Part shown: one piece after another, positions 48,262 to 60,672 of the stretch
Position numbering within the stretch: position 1 is the stretch's first letter
Layout: each line of letters begins with the position of its first letter
Assembly (NCBI RefSeq): GCF_963662255.1
Contig: NW_026912147.1
Span: 62,001 to 126,000 of the forward strand
Direction: 5' to 3'
Origin: Cinclus cinclus
Taxonomy: Eukaryota; Chordata; Aves; Passeriformes; Cinclidae
DNA length: 64,000 bases
The notes under the pieces: generated by a model
What the model was told of the DNA's origin: nothing
The model's database searches: none
The model's input: the letters and a program-made list of their open reading frames with translations, nothing else
Made by a program: the position numbers and the translations under genes

Positions 48262-49640
48262 AGAGGGGGGAACATTGCAGGACAAATTTCTATGCTGGAA
48301 CATGATTGTCTGCGAGACAGCTCTCCGCAGCGCTAGTATTTGGCCAGGCTGAAATCAGCGCCAATGGAAGCCAATCTGACAAGCGGAGTACAACGAGCGC
48401 GGCGATATGGGGCCACTTGGCAGGTGGCCGAAGAAAGACGGCCGCCCCGCGAATGTGGTGCCAGAAGGCAAGTTTCAGCAGGGCGTTGCGGGCGAGCTTA
48501 ATGTGTAGCCGCAGTTGTTCTAGGCGAGATTGTAGCCGAGAAGCTTTCCGTCTCCATTCACGAGACAAGAAAAGCAGAACGCAATGGTCTAGAGGGTTGA
48601 GAAGAAAAGTGCTCGTAGCGAGCTCGTTGCGGCAGAAGCGAAAGCCAGGAGCAGCGTGCTCGCTGCGAGAAGTAGACGGCGCTTCGCCTCCTTGGGAAGG
48701 AAATCGCGTCTGGGCACGAACGGCAGCCAGCGAAGCTTCAGAACAGCAGGCTGTTCTGCTCAGCGTACGAGCCTGAAGTGAGTGGCAAGGGCTAAGGGGT
48801 CAGTTCCAAGGCATCTAGCTTTCCTGCTAGCAATGCCATTTCTACCCTGCTGTGGAAAACATTGTCCTCTGCCCTTCTGCTCCGAGAGGCAGAGAGCACC
48901 TCGGCAGACGCAGTGCAGAGGGAAAGGACACAGTATCCGAGGGAGCGTGACGCCACTTAGGCGGGCAAAGCAGAAAGGTGCCGCCCGGCACTGGCTTTGA
49001 CTCCCTGAGCTTCCTTGCTAGGACAGCAGCTGCCGAAAGCTGGCAACTAGGCTGCCAGAGTGCAGAATGTAGGCGGTCTGGCACGCCTGCTTGCCGAAAG
49101 CCAGGATCAGCGAGACAGCGTGCTAGGCTCTGTTTCACAGCACCTTGGAGAACACGGCCTTGAAGAATGCCGTCTCTGTTCCGCAAAAGCTCTGCCACAG
49201 TGAAGGTGGAAGAAGCAGCCTGTGGCCACGGGCAGAGCTGGTCAACAGCTGCGCCTAACTTTCCCAAGCTGCGAGAGCATTCTCAGCCGAGTTCTGCTTT
49301 GACAGAGCTATTGCTGAACTTTTGCAGCCCCGGAGGCTGCTGAAACCAAGGCTGTGTTCTGCCTCTTCATTCTTGCCTTCCTGTGCTCCAGCGAGAAGTG
49401 AAGCTCTGGCACGGCATTCAGCTTTGCCGCCTCTCTGCACGGAAAGCACTAGACCGAACTAGTGTGCTTCGTGCATGCTCTCTCCTCGCTTTTATGGTCA
49501 CTGCTCTGCTTTTTGCTTGGCAGCGTTCCAAGGGTCCACGGCATACCTCTTGCACAGCGAGAGGTGGCCGGCGAGGAATACTTGCTGGCTTAAGTCGTTC
49601 CATGCTCAAGGCATTCATCGGAGCAACACCATGGGGGAAA
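48262..49640 (+). repeat. satellite copy 36
   Basis: Front F2, R, M2 with a694, a810, g896, g917, tail T3, c1294. Confidence 0.98.
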
Positions 49641-51019
49641 AGAGGGGGGAACATTGCAGGACAAATTTCTATGCTGGAACATGATTGTCTGCGAGACAGC
49701 TCTCCGCAGCGCTAGTATTTGGCCAGGCTGAAATCAGCGCCACGGGAAGCCAATCTGACAAGCGGAGTGCAACGAGCGCGGCGATATGGGGCCACTTGGC
49801 AGGTGGCCGAAGAAAGACGGCCGCCCCGCGAATGTGGTGCCAGAAGGCAAGTTTCAGCAGGGCGTTGCGGGCGAGCTTAATGTGTAGCCGCAGTTGTTCT
49901 AGGCGAGATTGTAGCCGAGAAGCTTTCCGTCTCCATTCACGAGACAAGAAAAGCAGAACGCAATGGTCTAGAGGGTTGAGAAGAAAAGTGCTCGTAGCGA
50001 GCTCGTTGCGGCAGAAGCGAAAGCCAGGAGCAGCGTGCTCGCTGCGAGAAGTAGACGGCGCTTCGCCTCCTTGGGAAGGAAATCGCGTCTGGGCACGAAC
50101 GGCAGCCAGCGAAGCTTCAGAACAGCAGGCTGTTCTGCTCAGCGTACGAGCCTGAAGTGAGTGGCAAGGGCTAAGGGGTCAGTTCCAAGGCATCTAGCTT
50201 TCCTGCTAGCAATGCCATTTCTACCCTGCTGTGGAAAACATTGTCCTCTGCCCTTCTCCTCCGAGAGGCAGAGAGCACTTCGGCAGACGCAGTGCAGAGG
50301 GAAAGGACACATTATCCGAGGGAGCGTGACGCCGCTTAGGCGGGCAAAGCAGAAAGGTGCCGCCCGGCACTGGCTTTGACTCCCTGAGCTTCCTTGCTAG
50401 GACAGCAGCTGCCGAAAGCTGGCAACTAGGCTGCCAGAGTGCAGAATGTCGGCGGTCTGGCACGCCTGCTTGCCGAAAGCCAGGATCAGCGAGACAGCGT
50501 GCTAGGCTCTGTTTCACAGCACCCTGGAGAACACGCCCTTGAAGAATGCCGTCTCTGTTCCGCAAAAGCTCTGCCACAGTGAAGGTGGAAGAAGCAGCCT
50601 GTGGCCACGGGCAGAGCTGGTCAACAGCTGCGCCTAACTTTCCCAAGCTGCGAGAGCATTCTCAGCCGAGTTCTGCTTTGACAGAGCTAGTGCTGAACTT
50701 TTGCAGTCCCGGAGGCTGCTGAAACCAAGGCTGTGGTCTGCCTCTTCATTCTTGCCTTCCTGTGCTCCAGCGAGAAGTGAAGCTCTGGCACGGCATTCAG
50801 CTTTGCCGCCTCTCTGCACGGAAAGCACTAGACCGAACTAGTGTGCTTCGTGCATGCTCTCTCCTCGCTTTTATGGTCACTGCTCTGCTTTTTGCTTGGC
50901 AGCGTTCCAAGGGTCCACGGCATACCTCTTGCAGAGCGAGAGGTGGCCGGCGAGGAATACTTGCTGGCTTAAGTCGTTCCATGCTCAAGGCATTCATCGG
51001 AGCAACACCATGGGGGAAA
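49641..51019 (+). repeat. satellite copy 37
   Basis: The front is recombinant: c103 g104 g129 as in F1t but c182 as in F2, the reciprocal of copy 11. It continues with R, M1, c810, c884, c897, g1050, tail T1 and g1294. A private t-to-g change is at 50736. Confidence 0.98.
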
Positions 51020-52398
51020 AGAGGGGGGAACATTGCAGGACAAATTTCTATGCTGGAACATGATTGTCTGCGAGACAGCTCTCCGCAGCGCTAGTATTTG
51101 GCCAGGCTGAAATCAGCGCCAATGGAAGCCAATCTGACAAGCGGAGTACAACGAGCGCGGCGATATGGGGCCACTTGGCAGGTGGCCGAAGAAAGACGGC
51201 CGCCCCGCGAATGTGGTGCCAGAAGGCAAGTTTCAGCAGGGCGTTGCGGGCGAGCTTAATGTGTAGCCGCAGTTGTTCTAGGCGAGATTGTAGCCGAGAA
51301 GCTTTCCGTCTCCATTCACGAGACAAGAAAAGCAGAACGCAATGGTCTAGAGGGTTGAGAAGAAAAGTGCTCGTAGCGAGCTCGTTGCGGCAGAAGCGAA
51401 AGCCAGGAGCAGCGTGCTCGCTGCGAGAAGTAGACGGCGCTTCGCCTCCTTGGGAAGGCAATGGCGTCTGGGCACGAACGGCAGCCAGCGAAGCTTCAGA
51501 ACAGCAGGCTGTTCTGCTCAGCGTACGAGCCTGAAGTGAGTGGCAAGGGCTAAGGGGTCAGTTCCAAGGCATCTAGCTTTCCTGCTAGCAATGCCATTTC
51601 TACCCTGCTGTGGAAAACATTGTCCTTTGCCCTTCTGCTCCGAGAGGCAGAGAGCACTTCGGCAGACGCAGTGCAGAGGGAAAGGACACAGTATCCGAGG
51701 GAGCGTGACGCCGCTTAGGCGGGCAAAGCAGAAAGGTGCCGCCCGGCACTGGCTTTGACTCCCTGAGCTTCCTTGCTAGGACAGCAGCTGCCGAAAGCTG
51801 GCAACTAGGCTGCCAGAGTGCAGAATGTCGGCGGTCTGGCACGCCTGCTTGCCGAAAGCCAGGATCAGCGAGACAGCGTGCTAGGCTCTGTTTCACAGCA
51901 CCCTGGAGAACACGCCCTTGAAGAATGCCGTCTCTGTTCCGCAAAAGCTCTGCCACAGTGAAGGTGGAAGAAGCAGCCTGTGGCCACGGGCAGAGCTGGT
52001 CAACAGCTGCGCCTAACTTTCCCAAGCTGCGAGAGCATTCTCAGCCGAGTTCTGCTTTGACAGAGCTATTGCTGAACTTTTGCAGCCCCGGAGGCTGCTG
52101 AAACCAAGGCTGTGTTCTGCCTCTTCATTCTTGCCTTCCTGTGCTCCAGCGAGAAGTGAAGCTCTGGCACGGCATTCAGCTTTGCCGCCTCTCTGCACGG
52201 AAAGCACTAGACCGAACTAGTGTGCTTCGTGCATGCTCTCTCCTCGCTTTTATGGTCACTGCTCTGCTTTTTGCTTGGCAGCGTTCCAAGGGTCCACGGC
52301 ATACCTCTTGCACAGCGAGAGGTGGCCGGCGAGGAATACTTGCTGGCTTAAGTCGTTCCATGCTCAAGGCATTCATCGGAGCAACACCATGGGGGAAA
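51020..52398 (+). repeat. satellite copy 38
   Basis: Front F2, NG, t608, g618 with t639 and g672, c810, c884, c897, g917, tail T3. I see no difference from copy 44 at any site compared. Confidence 0.98.
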
Positions 52399-53777
52399 AG
52401 AGGGGGGAACATTGCAGGACAAATTTCTATGCTGGAACATGATTGTCTGCGAGACAGCTCTCCGCAGCGCTAGTATTTGGCCAGGCTGAAATCAGCGCCA
52501 ATGGAAGCCAATCTGACAAGCGGAGTACAACGAGGGCGGCGATATGGGGCCACTTGGCAGGTGGCCGAAGAAAGACGGCCGCCCCGCGAATGTGGTGCCA
52601 GAAGGCAAGTTTCAGCAGGGCGTTGCGGGCGAGCTTAATGTGTAGCCGCAGTTGTTCTAGGCGAGATTGTAGCCGAGAAGCTTTCCGTCTCCATTCACGA
52701 GACAAGAAAAGCAGAACGCAATGGTCTAGAGGGTTGAGAAGAAAAGTGCTCGTAGCGAGCTCGTTGCGGCAGAAGCGAAAGCCAGGAGCAGCGTGCTCGC
52801 TGCGAGAAGTAGACGGCGCTTCGCCTCCTTGGGAAGGAAATCGCGTCTGGGCACGAACGGCAGCCAGCGAAGCTTCAGAACAGCAGGCTGTTCTGCTCAG
52901 CGTACGAGCCTGAAGTGAGTGGCAAGGGCTAAGGGGTCAGTTCCAAGGCATCTAGCTTTCCTGCTAGCAATGCCATTTCTACCCTGCTGTGGAAAATATT
53001 GTCCTCTGCCCTTCTGCTCCGAGAGGCAGAGAGCACCTCGGCAGACGCAGTGCAGAGGGAAAGGACACATTATCCGAGGGAGCGTGACGCCGCTTAGGCG
53101 GGCAAAGCAGAAAGGTGCCGCCCGGCACTGGCTTTGACTCCCTGAGCTTCCTTGCTAGGACAGCAGCTGCCGAAAGCTGGCAACTAGGCTGCCAGAGTGC
53201 AGAATGTCGGCGGTCTGGCACGCCTGCTTGCCGAAAGCCAGGATCAGCGAGACAGCGTGCTAGGCTCTGTTTCACAGCACCTTGGAGAACACGCACTTGA
53301 AGAATGCCGTCTCTCTTCCGCAAAAGCTCTGCCACAGTGAAGGTGGAAGAAGCAGCCTGTGGCCACGGGCAGAGCTGGTCAACAGCTGCGCCTAACTTTC
53401 CCAAGCTGCGAGAGCATTCTCAGCCGAGTTCTGCTTTGACAGAGCTATTGCTGAACTTTTGCAGCCCCGGAGGCTGCTGAAACCAAGGCTGTGTTCTGCC
53501 TCTTCATTCTTGCCTTCCTGTGCTCCAGCGAGAAGTGAAGCTCTGGCACGGCATTCAGCTTTGCCGCCTCTCTTCACGGAAAGCGCTAGACCGAACTAGT
53601 GTGCTTCGTGCATGCTCTCTCCTCGCTTTTATGGTCACTGCTCTGCTTTTTGCTTGGCAGCGTTCCAAGGGTCCACGGCATACCTCTTGCACAGCGAGAG
53701 GTGGCCGGCGAGGAATACTTGCTGGCTTAAGTCGTTCCATGCTCAAGGCATTCATCGGAGCAACACCATGGGGGAAA
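52399..53777 (+). repeat. satellite copy 39
   Basis: Front F2 with a private c-to-g change at 52535, R, t599, g618 c639 with t672, c810, a897, c917, tail T2. Confidence 0.98.
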
Positions 53778-55156
53778 AGAGGGGGGAACATTGCAGGACA
53801 AATTTCTATGCTGGAACATGATTGTCTGCGAGACAGCTCTCCGCAGCGCTAGTATTTGGCCAGGCTGAAATCAGCGCCACGGGAAGCCAATCTGACAAGC
53901 GGAGTGCAACGAGCGCGGCGATATGGGGCCACTTGGCAGGTGGCCGAAGAAAGACGGCTGCCCCGCGAATGTGGTGCCAGAAGGCAAGTTTCAGCAGGGC
54001 GTTGCGGGCGAGCTTAATGTGTAGCCGCAGTTGTTCTAGGCGAGATTGTAGCCGAGAAGCTTTCCGTCTCCATTCACGAGACAAGAAAAGCAGAACGCAA
54101 TGGTCTAGAGGGTTGAGAAGAAAAGTGCTCGTAGCGAGCTCGTTGCGGCAGAAGCGAAAGCCAGGAGCAGCGTGCTCGCTGCGAGAAGTAGACGGCGCTT
54201 CGCCTCCTTGGGAAAGCAATGGCGTCTGGGCACGAACGGCAGCCAGCGAAGCTTCAGAACAGCAGGCTGTTCTGCTCAGCGTACGAGCCTGAAGTGAGTG
54301 GCAAGGGCTAAGGGGTCAGTTCCAAGGCATCTAGCTTTCCTGCTAGCAATGCCATTTCTACCCTGCTGTGGAAAACATTGTCCTCTGCCCTTCTCCTCCG
54401 AGAGGCAGAGAGCACTTCGGCAGACGCAGTGCAGAGGGAAAGGACACATTATCCGAGGGAGCGTGACGCCGCTTAGGCGGGCAAAGCAGAAAGGTGCCGC
54501 CCGGCACTGGCTTTGACTCCCTGAGCTTCCTTGCTAGGACAGCAGCTGCCGAAAGCTGGCAACTAGGCTGCCAGAGTGCAGAATGTCGGCGGTCTGGCAC
54601 GCCTGCTTGCCGAAAGCCAGGATCAGCGAGACAGCGTGCTAGGCTCTGTTTCACAGCACCTTGGAGAACACGGCCTTGAAGAATGCCGTCTCTCTTCCGC
54701 AAAAGCTCTGCCACAGTGAAGGTGGAAGAAGCAGCCTGTGGCCACGGGCAGAGCTGGTCAACAGCTGCGCCTAACTTTCCCAAGCTGCGAGAGCATTCTC
54801 AGCCGAGTTCTGCTTTGACAGAGCTATTGCTGAACTTTTGCAGCCCCGGAGGCTGCTGAAACCAAGGCTGTGTTCTGCCTCTTCATTCTTGCCTTCCTGT
54901 GCTCCAGCGAGAAGTGAAGCTCTGGCACGGCATTCAGCTTTGCCGCCTCTCTTCACGGAAAGCGCTAGACCGAACTAGTGTGCTTCGTGCATGCTCTCTC
55001 CTCGCTTTTATGGTCACTGCTCTGCTTTTTGCTTGGCAGCGTTCCAAGGGTCCACGGCATACCTCTTGCACAGCGAGAGGTGGCCGGCGAGGAATACTTG
55101 CTGGCTTAAGTCGTTCCATGCTCAAGGCATTCATCGGAGCAACACCATGGGGGAAA
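53778..55156 (+). repeat. satellite copy 40
   Basis: Front F1t, S, M1, c810, g896, c917, a1056, tail T2. It matches copy 42 except for that copy's private base. Confidence 0.98.
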
Positions 55157-56535
55157 AGAGGGGGGAACATTGCAGGACAAATTTCTATGCTGGAACATGA
55201 TTGTCTGCGAGACAGCTCTCCGCAGCGCTAGTATTTGGCCAGGCTGAAATCAGCGCCAATGGAAGCCAATCTGACAAGCGGAGTACAACGAGCGCGGCGA
55301 TATGGGGCCACTTGGCAGGTGGCCGAAGAAAGACGGCCGCCCCGCGAATGTGGTGCCAGAAGGCAAGTTTCAGCAGGGCGTTGCGGGCGAGCTTAATGTG
55401 TAGCCGCAGTTGTTCTAGGCGAGATTGTAGCCGAGAAGCTTTCCGTCTCCATTCACGAGACAAGAAAAGCAGAACGCAATGGTCTAGAGGGTTGAGAAGA
55501 AAAGTGCTCGTAGCGAGCTCGTTGCGGCAGAAGCGAAAGCCAGGAGCAGCGTGCTCGCTGCGAGAAGTAGACGGCGCTTCGCCTCCTTGGGAAGGAAATC
55601 GCGTCTGGGCACGAACGGCAGCCAGCGAAGCTTCAGAACAGCAGGCTGTTCTGCTCAGCGTACGAGCCTGAAGTGAGTGGCAAGGGCTAAGGGGTCAGTT
55701 CCAAGGCATCTAGCTTTCCTGCTAGCAATGCCATTTCTACCCTGCTGTGGAAAATATTGTCCTCTGCCCTTCTGCTCCGAGAGGCAGAGAGCACCTCGGC
55801 AGACGCAGTGCAGAGGGAAAGGACACAGTATCCGAGGGAGCGTGACGCCGCTTAGGCGGGCAAAGCAGAAAGGTGCCGCCCGGCACTGGCTTTGACTCCC
55901 TGAGCTTCCTTGCTAGGACAGCAGCTGCCGAAAGCTGGCAACTAGGCTGCCAGAGTGCAGAATGTCGGCGGTCTGGCACGCCTGCTTGCCGAAAGCCAGG
56001 ATCAGCGAGACAGCGTGCTAGGCTCTGTTTCACAGCACCTTGGAGAACACGCCCTTGAAGAATGCCGTCTCTGTTCCGCAAAAGCTCTGCCACAGTGAAG
56101 CTGGAAGAAGCAGCCTGTGGCCACGGGCAGAGCTGGTCAACAGCTGCGCCTAACTTTCCCAAGCTGCGAGAGCATTCTCAGCCGAGTTCTGCTTTGACAG
56201 AGCTAGTGCTGAACTTTTGCAGTCCCGGAGGCTGCTGAAACCAAGGCTGTGTTCTGCCTCTTCATTCTTGCCTTCCTGTGCTCCAGCGAGAAGTGAAGCT
56301 CTGGCACGGCATTCAGCTTTGCCGCCTCTCTTCACGGAAAGCGCTAGACCGAACTAGTGTGCTTCGTGCATGCTCTCTCCTCGCTTTTATGGTCACTGCT
56401 CTGCTTTTTGCTTGGCAGCGTTCCAAGGGTCCACGGCATACCTCTTGCACAGCGAGAGGTGGCCGGCGAGGAATACTTGCAGGCTTAAGTCGTTCCATGC
56501 TCAAGGCATTCATCGGAGCAACACCATGGGGGAAA
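55157..56535 (+). repeat. satellite copy 41
   Basis: Front F2, R, t599, M2 with g694, c810, c897, g917, c945, g1050, and a unique tail t1067 t1176 g1187, which joins a T1 start to a T2 end. A private t-to-a change is at 56481. Confidence 0.98.
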
Positions 56536-57914
56536 AGAGGGGGGAACATTGCAGGACAAATTTCTATGCTGGAACATGATTGTCTGCGAGACAGCTCTCC
56601 GCAGCGCTAGTATTTGGCCAGGCTGAAATCAGCGCCACGGGAAGCCAATCTGACAAGCGGAGTGCAACGAGCGCGGCGATATGGGGCCACTTGGCAGGTG
56701 GCCGAAGAAAGACGGCTGCCCCGCGAATGTGGTGCCAGAAGGCAAGTTTCAGCAGGGCGTTGCGGGCGAGCTTAATGTGTAGCCGCAGTTGTTCTAGGCG
56801 AGATTGTAGCCGAGAAGCTTTCCGTCTCCATTCACGAGACAAGAAAAGCAGAACGCAATGGTCTAGAGGGTTGAGAAGAAAAGTGCTCGTAGCGAGCTCG
56901 TTGCGGCAGAAGCGAAAGCCAGGAGCAGCGTGCTCGCTGCGAGAAGTAGACGGCGCTTCGCCTCCTTGGGAAAGCAATGGCGTCTGGGCACGAACGGCAG
57001 CCAGCGAAGCTTCAGAACAGCAGGCTGTTCTGCTCAGCGTACGAGCCTGAAGTGAGTGGCAAGGGCTAAGGGGTCAGTTCCAAGGCATCTAGCTTTCCTG
57101 CTAGCAATGCCATTTCTACCCTGCTGTGGAAAACATTGTCCTCTGCCCTTCTCCTCCGAGAGGCAGAGAGCACTTCGGCAGACGCAGTGCAGAGGGAAAG
57201 GACACATTATCCGAGGGAGCGTGACGCCGCTTAGGCGGGCAAAGCAGAAAGGTGCCGCCCGGCACTGGCTTTGACTCCCTGAGCTTCCTTGCTAGGACAG
57301 CAGCTGCCGAAAGCTGGCAACTAGGCTGCCAGAGTGCAGAATGTCGGCGGTCTGGCATGCCTGCTTGCCGAAAGCCAGGATCAGCGAGACAGCGTGCTAG
57401 GCTCTGTTTCACAGCACCTTGGAGAACACGGCCTTGAAGAATGCCGTCTCTCTTCCGCAAAAGCTCTGCCACAGTGAAGGTGGAAGAAGCAGCCTGTGGC
57501 CACGGGCAGAGCTGGTCAACAGCTGCGCCTAACTTTCCCAAGCTGCGAGAGCATTCTCAGCCGAGTTCTGCTTTGACAGAGCTATTGCTGAACTTTTGCA
57601 GCCCCGGAGGCTGCTGAAACCAAGGCTGTGTTCTGCCTCTTCATTCTTGCCTTCCTGTGCTCCAGCGAGAAGTGAAGCTCTGGCACGGCATTCAGCTTTG
57701 CCGCCTCTCTTCACGGAAAGCGCTAGACCGAACTAGTGTGCTTCGTGCATGCTCTCTCCTCGCTTTTATGGTCACTGCTCTGCTTTTTGCTTGGCAGCGT
57801 TCCAAGGGTCCACGGCATACCTCTTGCACAGCGAGAGGTGGCCGGCGAGGAATACTTGCTGGCTTAAGTCGTTCCATGCTCAAGGCATTCATCGGAGCAA
57901 CACCATGGGGGAAA
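56536..57914 (+). repeat. satellite copy 42
   Basis: Front F1t, S, M1, c810, g896, c917, a1056, tail T2, with a private CpG-to-TpG change at 57358. Confidence 0.98.
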
Positions 57915-59293
57915 AGAGGGGGGAACATTGCAGGACAAATTTCTATGCTGGAACATGATTGTCTGCGAGACAGCTCTCCGCAGCGCTAGTATTTGGCCAG
58001 GCTGAAATCAGCGCCAATGGAAGCCAATCTGACAAGCGGAGTACAACGAGCGCGGCGATATGGGGCCACTTGGCAGGTGGCCGAAGAAAGACGGCCGCCC
58101 CGCGAATGTGGTGCCAGAAGGCAAGTTTCAGCAGGGCGTTGCGGGCGAGCTTAATGTGTAGCCGCAGTTGTTCTAGGCGAGATTGTAGCCGAGAAGCTTT
58201 CCGTCTCCATTCACGAGACAAGAAAAGCAGAACGCAATGGTCTAGAGGGTTGAGAAGAAAAGTGCTCGTAGCGAGCTCGTTGCGGCAGAAGCGAAAGCCA
58301 GGAGCAGCGTGCTCGCTGCGAGAAGTAGACGGCGCTTCGCCTCCTTGGGAAGGAAATCGCGTCTGGGCACGAACGGCAGCCAGCGAAGCTTCAGAACAGC
58401 AGGCTGTTCTGCTCAGCGTACGAGCCTGAAGTGAGTGGCAAGGGCTAAGGGGTCAGTTCCAAGGCATCTAGCTTTCCTGCTAGCAATGCCATTTCTACCC
58501 TGCTGTGGAAAACATTGTCCTCTGCCCTTCTGCTCCGAGAGGCAGAGAGCACCTCGGCAGACGCAGTGCAGAGGGAAAGGACACAGTATCCGAGGGAGCG
58601 TGACGCCACTTAGGCGGGCAAAGCAGAAAGGTGCCGCCCGGCACTGGCTTTGACTCCCTGAGCTTCCTTGCTAGGACAGCAGCTGCCGAAAGCTGGCAAC
58701 TAGGCTGCCAGAGTGCAGAATGTAGGCGGTCTGGCACGCCTGCTTGCCGAAAGCCAGGATCAGCGAGACAGCGTGCTAGGCTCTGTTTCACAGCACCTTG
58801 GAGAACACGCCCTTGAAGAATGCCGTCTCTGTTCCGCAAAAGCTCTGCCACAGTGAAGGTGGAAGAAGCAGCCTGTGGCCACGGGCAGAGCTGGTCAACA
58901 GCTGCGCCTAACTTTCCCAAGCTGCGAGAGCATTCTCAGCCGAGTTCTGCTTTGACAGAGCTATTGCTGAACTTTTGCAGCCCCGGAGGCTGCTGAAACC
59001 AAGGCTGTGTTCTGCCTCTTCATTCTTGCCTTCCTGTGCTCCAGCGAGAAGTGAAGCTCTGGCACGGCATTCAGCTTTGCCGCCTCTCTGCACGGAAAGC
59101 ACTAGACCGAACTAGTGTGCTTCGTGCATGCTCTCTCCTCGCTTTTATGGTCACTGCTCTGCTTTTTGCTTGGCAGCGTTCCAAGGGTCCACGGCATACC
59201 TCTTGCACAGCGAGAGGTGGCCGGCGAGGAATACTTGCTGGCTTAAGTCGTTCCATGCTCAAGGCATTCATCGGAGCAACACCATGGGGGAAA
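57915..59293 (+). repeat. satellite copy 43
   Basis: Front F2, R, M2 with a694, a810, c897, g917, tail T3. It differs from copy 36 only at r896. Confidence 0.98.
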
Positions 59294-60672
59294 AGAGGGG
59301 GGAACATTGCAGGACAAATTTCTATGCTGGAACATGATTGTCTGCGAGACAGCTCTCCGCAGCGCTAGTATTTGGCCAGGCTGAAATCAGCGCCAATGGA
59401 AGCCAATCTGACAAGCGGAGTACAACGAGCGCGGCGATATGGGGCCACTTGGCAGGTGGCCGAAGAAAGACGGCCGCCCCGCGAATGTGGTGCCAGAAGG
59501 CAAGTTTCAGCAGGGCGTTGCGGGCGAGCTTAATGTGTAGCCGCAGTTGTTCTAGGCGAGATTGTAGCCGAGAAGCTTTCCGTCTCCATTCACGAGACAA
59601 GAAAAGCAGAACGCAATGGTCTAGAGGGTTGAGAAGAAAAGTGCTCGTAGCGAGCTCGTTGCGGCAGAAGCGAAAGCCAGGAGCAGCGTGCTCGCTGCGA
59701 GAAGTAGACGGCGCTTCGCCTCCTTGGGAAGGCAATGGCGTCTGGGCACGAACGGCAGCCAGCGAAGCTTCAGAACAGCAGGCTGTTCTGCTCAGCGTAC
59801 GAGCCTGAAGTGAGTGGCAAGGGCTAAGGGGTCAGTTCCAAGGCATCTAGCTTTCCTGCTAGCAATGCCATTTCTACCCTGCTGTGGAAAACATTGTCCT
59901 TTGCCCTTCTGCTCCGAGAGGCAGAGAGCACTTCGGCAGACGCAGTGCAGAGGGAAAGGACACAGTATCCGAGGGAGCGTGACGCCGCTTAGGCGGGCAA
60001 AGCAGAAAGGTGCCGCCCGGCACTGGCTTTGACTCCCTGAGCTTCCTTGCTAGGACAGCAGCTGCCGAAAGCTGGCAACTAGGCTGCCAGAGTGCAGAAT
60101 GTCGGCGGTCTGGCACGCCTGCTTGCCGAAAGCCAGGATCAGCGAGACAGCGTGCTAGGCTCTGTTTCACAGCACCCTGGAGAACACGCCCTTGAAGAAT
60201 GCCGTCTCTGTTCCGCAAAAGCTCTGCCACAGTGAAGGTGGAAGAAGCAGCCTGTGGCCACGGGCAGAGCTGGTCAACAGCTGCGCCTAACTTTCCCAAG
60301 CTGCGAGAGCATTCTCAGCCGAGTTCTGCTTTGACAGAGCTATTGCTGAACTTTTGCAGCCCCGGAGGCTGCTGAAACCAAGGCTGTGTTCTGCCTCTTC
60401 ATTCTTGCCTTCCTGTGCTCCAGCGAGAAGTGAAGCTCTGGCACGGCATTCAGCTTTGCCGCCTCTCTGCACGGAAAGCACTAGACCGAACTAGTGTGCT
60501 TCGTGCATGCTCTCTCCTCGCTTTTATGGTCACTGCTCTGCTTTTTGCTTGGCAGCGTTCCAAGGGTCCACGGCATACCTCTTGCACAGCGAGAGGTGGC
60601 CGGCGAGGAATACTTGCTGGCTTAAGTCGTTCCATGCTCAAGGCATTCATCGGAGCAACACCATGGGGGAAA
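59294..60672 (+). repeat. satellite copy 44
   Basis: Front F2, NG, t608, g618 with t639 and g672, c810, c884, c897, g917, tail T3. It is the twin of copy 38, six copies upstream. Confidence 0.98.

Larger units (their letters stand above)
45504..51019 (+). repeat. higher-order block: two 2,758-bp dimers (copies 34-37)
   Basis: Copy 34 pairs with copy 36 and copy 35 with copy 37. Neighbouring copies differ at most diagnostic sites, while copies two apart agree at nearly all of them (exceptions r1294 in the first pair, r182 and 50736 in the second). This is the clearest higher-order repeat in the window. Confidence 0.85.
52399..57914 (+). repeat. higher-order block: imperfect dimers (copies 39-42)
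   Basis: Copies 39 and 41 share front F2, R and the rare t599 but diverge from about r672 on. Copies 40 and 42 are nearly identical. The dimer has been partly overwritten in copy 41. Confidence 0.75.
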
